From Gemmobacter sp. 24YEA27 (GTDB lineage: Bacteria; Pseudomonadota; Alphaproteobacteria; Rhodobacterales; Rhodobacteraceae), in the NCBI RefSeq assembly GCF_030052995.1, contig NZ_JASJPW010000001.1:2470001-2534000 (forward strand): a DNA stretch of 64,000 bases, written 5' to 3'. The translations under genes were made by a program, and so were the position numbers. Numbering within the stretch: the stretch's first letter is position 1; every line of letters begins with the position of its first letter. The notes below the pieces were generated by a model. It saw nothing but the letters and a program-made list of their open reading frames with translations, made no database searches and was not told the origin of the DNA. This document shows positions 62,448-64,000 of the stretch, one piece after another.

Positions 62448-63161
62448 TCAGGCCGTTGCCGCGAGCCGTCCGCCGCTGCGGTCCCCTTCCGGATCGCGCA
62501 GCACATATCCGCGCCCCCAGACGGTCTCGATATAGCTTTCGCCGCCGGTGGCTTCGCTCAGTTTCTTGCGCAATTTGCAAATAAACACATCAATGATCTT
62601 AAGCTCCGGCTCATCCATGCCGCCATAAAGATGATTAAGGAACATCTCTTTTGTCAGAGTGGTTCCCTTGCGCAGCGAAAGCAGCTCAAGCATCTGATAT
62701 TCCTTGCCGGTCAGATGAACGGCCTTGCCTTCGGATTCAACGGTTTTGGCATCGAGATTAACCGTGATCAGCCCGGTCCGGATTGTGGACTGGCTATGTC
62801 CTTTTGAGCGGCGGATGATCGCATGGATCCGCGCCACCAGTTCTTCGCGATGGAAAGGTTTGGTCAGATAGTCATCGGCGCCAAAGCCAAACCCCCTGAG
62901 TTTGCTCTCGGTATCGTCCGATCCGGACAGGATCAGGATAGGCGTTTCTACGCGCGCGAGCCTGATCTGGCGAAGAACCTCATGCCCGCTCATATCGGGC
63001 AGATTGAGATCAAGCAGGATCAGATCGTAGTCATAAAGTCGGGCGAGATCTATCCCATCCTCACCCATATCGGTGCAATAGACATTCAGGTTGGCATGGG
63101 TCAACATCAGTTCGATACTGCGCGATGTTGTTGGATCGTCTTCGACAAGTAAAATACGCAT
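62448..63161 (-). CDS. ctrA: Cell-cycle response regulator CtrA
   Basis: The 237-residue OmpR-type regulator has receiver [67 protein letters not shown] (acceptor Asp in [11 protein letters not shown]). Its DNA-binding wing [56 protein letters not shown] is near-invariant in CtrA. It is phosphorylated through CckA-ChpT and binds TTAA-N7-TTAA. In Rhodobacteraceae it controls motility, gene-transfer agents and related traits rather than viability (established in relatives). Neighbour sciP encodes its inhibitor. Confidence 0.97.
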   Translation of the reverse strand: MRILLVEDDPTTSRSIELMLTHANLNVYCTDMGEDGIDLARLYDYDLILLDLNLPDMSGHEVLRQIRLARVETPILILSGSDDTESKLRGFGFGADDYLTKPFHREELVARIHAIIRRSKGHSQSTIRTGLITVNLDAKTVESEGKAVHLTGKEYQMLELLSLRKGTTLTKEMFLNHLYGGMDEPELKIIDVFICKLRKKLSEATGGESYIETVWGRGYVLRDPEGDRSGGRLAATA

Positions 63162-63221
63162 ATGGAAATCTCCGGTCCGGGCTGTCAGGTCATTTTCGTT
63201 AACGACACTCGCATCCCCTGG

Positions 63222-63236
63222 TTAATGCATGGTTAC
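63222..63236 (-). promoter_or_regulatory. CtrA box upstream of ctrA
   Basis: Minus strand GTAA-CCATGCA-TTAA matches seven of eight fixed bases of the CtrA consensus, and CCAT after the first half is typical of strong sites. It lies 61 bases before the ctrA start, consistent with autoregulation. Confidence 0.6.
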
Positions 63237-63272
63237 CACGCACAGCTTGCCAGAGAGAAATTCCAATACAAT

Positions 63273-63551
63273 CTAAAGTTGTCTGAATTTTTGAATAGAC
63301 GTGACTTTCAGCGCCTTCTCTCCGTGTTTTTCGACAGCGTCACACCAAAGCCGGAATTCCTCTTCTGACAGTGAATACCGCTCGCGCGCCTCTTCGGCCG
63401 TGATCAGCCCATGTGCTACAGCCCGCACAACCGTCGCCTTGCGGCTGGCAACCCAGCGTCGCGTCTCTGGCGCGGGCAGATCCGCCCGGGTCAGAATGGA
63501 GCCATCCGGCAAGGTCACCTGCCTCGGGCCGTCAACTCGTCTGAGATACAT
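63273..63551 (-). CDS. sciP: CtrA inhibitor SciP (DUF1153)
   Basis: MYLRRVDGPRQVTLPDGSILTRADLPAPETRRWVASRKATVVRAVAHGLITAEEARERYSLSEEEFRLWCDAVEKHGEKALKVT is the SciP/DUF1153 family: a 92-residue helix-turn-helix protein that binds CtrA on DNA and blocks transcription. It is immediately upstream of ctrA on the same strand, separated by 111 bases. With cckA and ctrA this gives three members of one pathway in the window. Confidence 0.94.
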   Translation of the reverse strand: MYLRRVDGPRQVTLPDGSILTRADLPAPETRRWVASRKATVVRAVAHGLITAEEARERYSLSEEEFRLWCDAVEKHGEKALKVTSIQKFRQL

Positions 63552-63599
63552 CGCGGTTTCCGTTCGCTGTCTGGTTCAGGCAGATTTGACCAGTTACCC

Positions 63600-63614
63600 T
63601 TAAACATTGCTGAA
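63600..63614 (+). promoter_or_regulatory. Possible CtrA half-matched box upstream of sciP
   Basis: TTAA-ACATTGC-TGAA matches seven of eight fixed bases of the CtrA consensus. It lies about 50 bases before sciP and 93 before mnmA on the other strand. Confidence 0.35.
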
Positions 63615-63706
63615 CCCGCACCTTGAGAGTAGGAAAGCTTTTCATATATTCCGGGCTAATCCGGAACCTTTCCCCATCGGCGACCCTCCCATGCCCCGAC
63701 GCTGCC

Positions 63707-64000
63707 ATGCCCTTTGATACCAGGCTCAACTCGCTCGGCTTTGACCGGGCCCCACAAGATACCCGCGTGGTCGTCGCCATGTCGGGCGGTGTCGACAGCT
63801 CTGTCGTGGCGGCGATGCTCAAGGAAGAGGGCTATGATGTCGTCGGCGTGACGCTGCAGCTCTATGACCACGGGGCCGCGCTGGCAAAGAAAGGCGCCTG
63901 CTGTGCCGGTCGTGACATCCATGACGCGCGGCGCGTGGCCGAGACGATGGGATTCCCGCATTATGTGCTGGATTACGAGAACACCTTCCGCGAGGCGGTG
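63707..64000 (+). CDS. mnmA: tRNA-specific 2-thiouridylase MnmA (3' end outside window)
   Basis: The first 98 codons are present. [40 protein letters not shown] contains the PP-loop SGGVDSS that activates U34 with [41 protein letters not shown] continues the family pattern, including the C(C)AG...D region. It makes 2-thiouridine at the wobble base of Lys, Glu and Gln tRNAs. ATG 63707 is the only suitable start. Divergent from sciP. Confidence 0.94.
   Translation, partial: MPFDTRLNSLGFDRAPQDTRVVVAMSGGVDSSVVAAMLKEEGYDVVGVTLQLYDHGAALAKKGACCAGRDIHDARRVAETMGFPHYVLDYENTFREAV

Overview
The window reads as a chromosomal segment of a high-GC alphaproteobacterium of the Rhodobacteraceae (Rhodobacter/Gemmobacter/Paracoccus-like; the genus cannot be fixed from sequence alone). 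The evidence is the recA-alaS neighbourhood, the CckA/CtrA/SciP cell-cycle regulators, the Usg protein, tandem gap genes with TTAGCGCTAA operators, GTTC-N7-GTTC SOS boxes and TTAA-N7-TTAA CtrA boxes. Most of the window is dense housekeeping DNA. No tRNA, rRNA or CRISPR array was seen.

Layout. 1-15.2 kb: ABC-F ATPase (5' end missing), outer-membrane beta-barrel protein, cysS-cimA-squalene/phytoene synthase-like gene, MFS transporter, AlkA-type glycosylase plus esterase, glucokinase, agmatinase, TDT-family transporter, amidotransferase and guaB. 15.4-17.3 kb: an internally deleted IS3-family element and non-coding debris. 17.3-22.9 kb: RsmB-like methyltransferase, cckA behind a perfect CtrA box, sulfotransferase and recA. 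22.9-25.4 kb: decayed IS30 and IS3 remnants separating recA from alaS. 25.4-42.3 kb: alaS, a class II amidotransferase, mmsA with a divergent LysR gene, a CBS protein, coaD, two gap genes with a small membrane protein between them, DUF808, rarD, cupin, a broken pseudouridine synthase gene, erpA-like, dgt, dsbB and a zinc metallopeptidase. 42.3-49.4 kb: a mosaic accessory island. 49.4-64 kb: KamA-like radical SAM enzyme, usg with a tandem-repeat N-terminus, gyrA, trmFO-gluQRS, hisI, a Fe-S scaffold gene, an SOS-box small membrane protein, recG-ligA, ctrA, sciP and mnmA (3' end missing).

The most unusual content is in the island. Positions 44886-46760 hold part of a Microviridae (ssDNA phage) genome: two small ORFs, a DNA-pilot protein and a major capsid protein cut off by an IS fragment, next to a 28-bp XerC/XerD dif-like site. 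The capsid remnant is followed by a piece of a second, satellite-like prophage (PC4-like, AlpA, primase zinc domain). Inverted IS fragments flank the island, and one IS3 copy has been fused to an IS1182-family transposase into a chimeric reading frame.

A second candidate of interest is a 40-residue single-membrane-span protein at 57652-57774 under a perfect SOS box, reminiscent in layout of SOS-induced division inhibitors such as Caulobacter SidA.

Quality note. At least eight otherwise normal genes, including essential recA and alaS, each carry a one-base contraction in a short homopolymer (mostly G/C runs). Homopolymer sequencing error is a likelier cause than real decay, so those genes are annotated across the shift.
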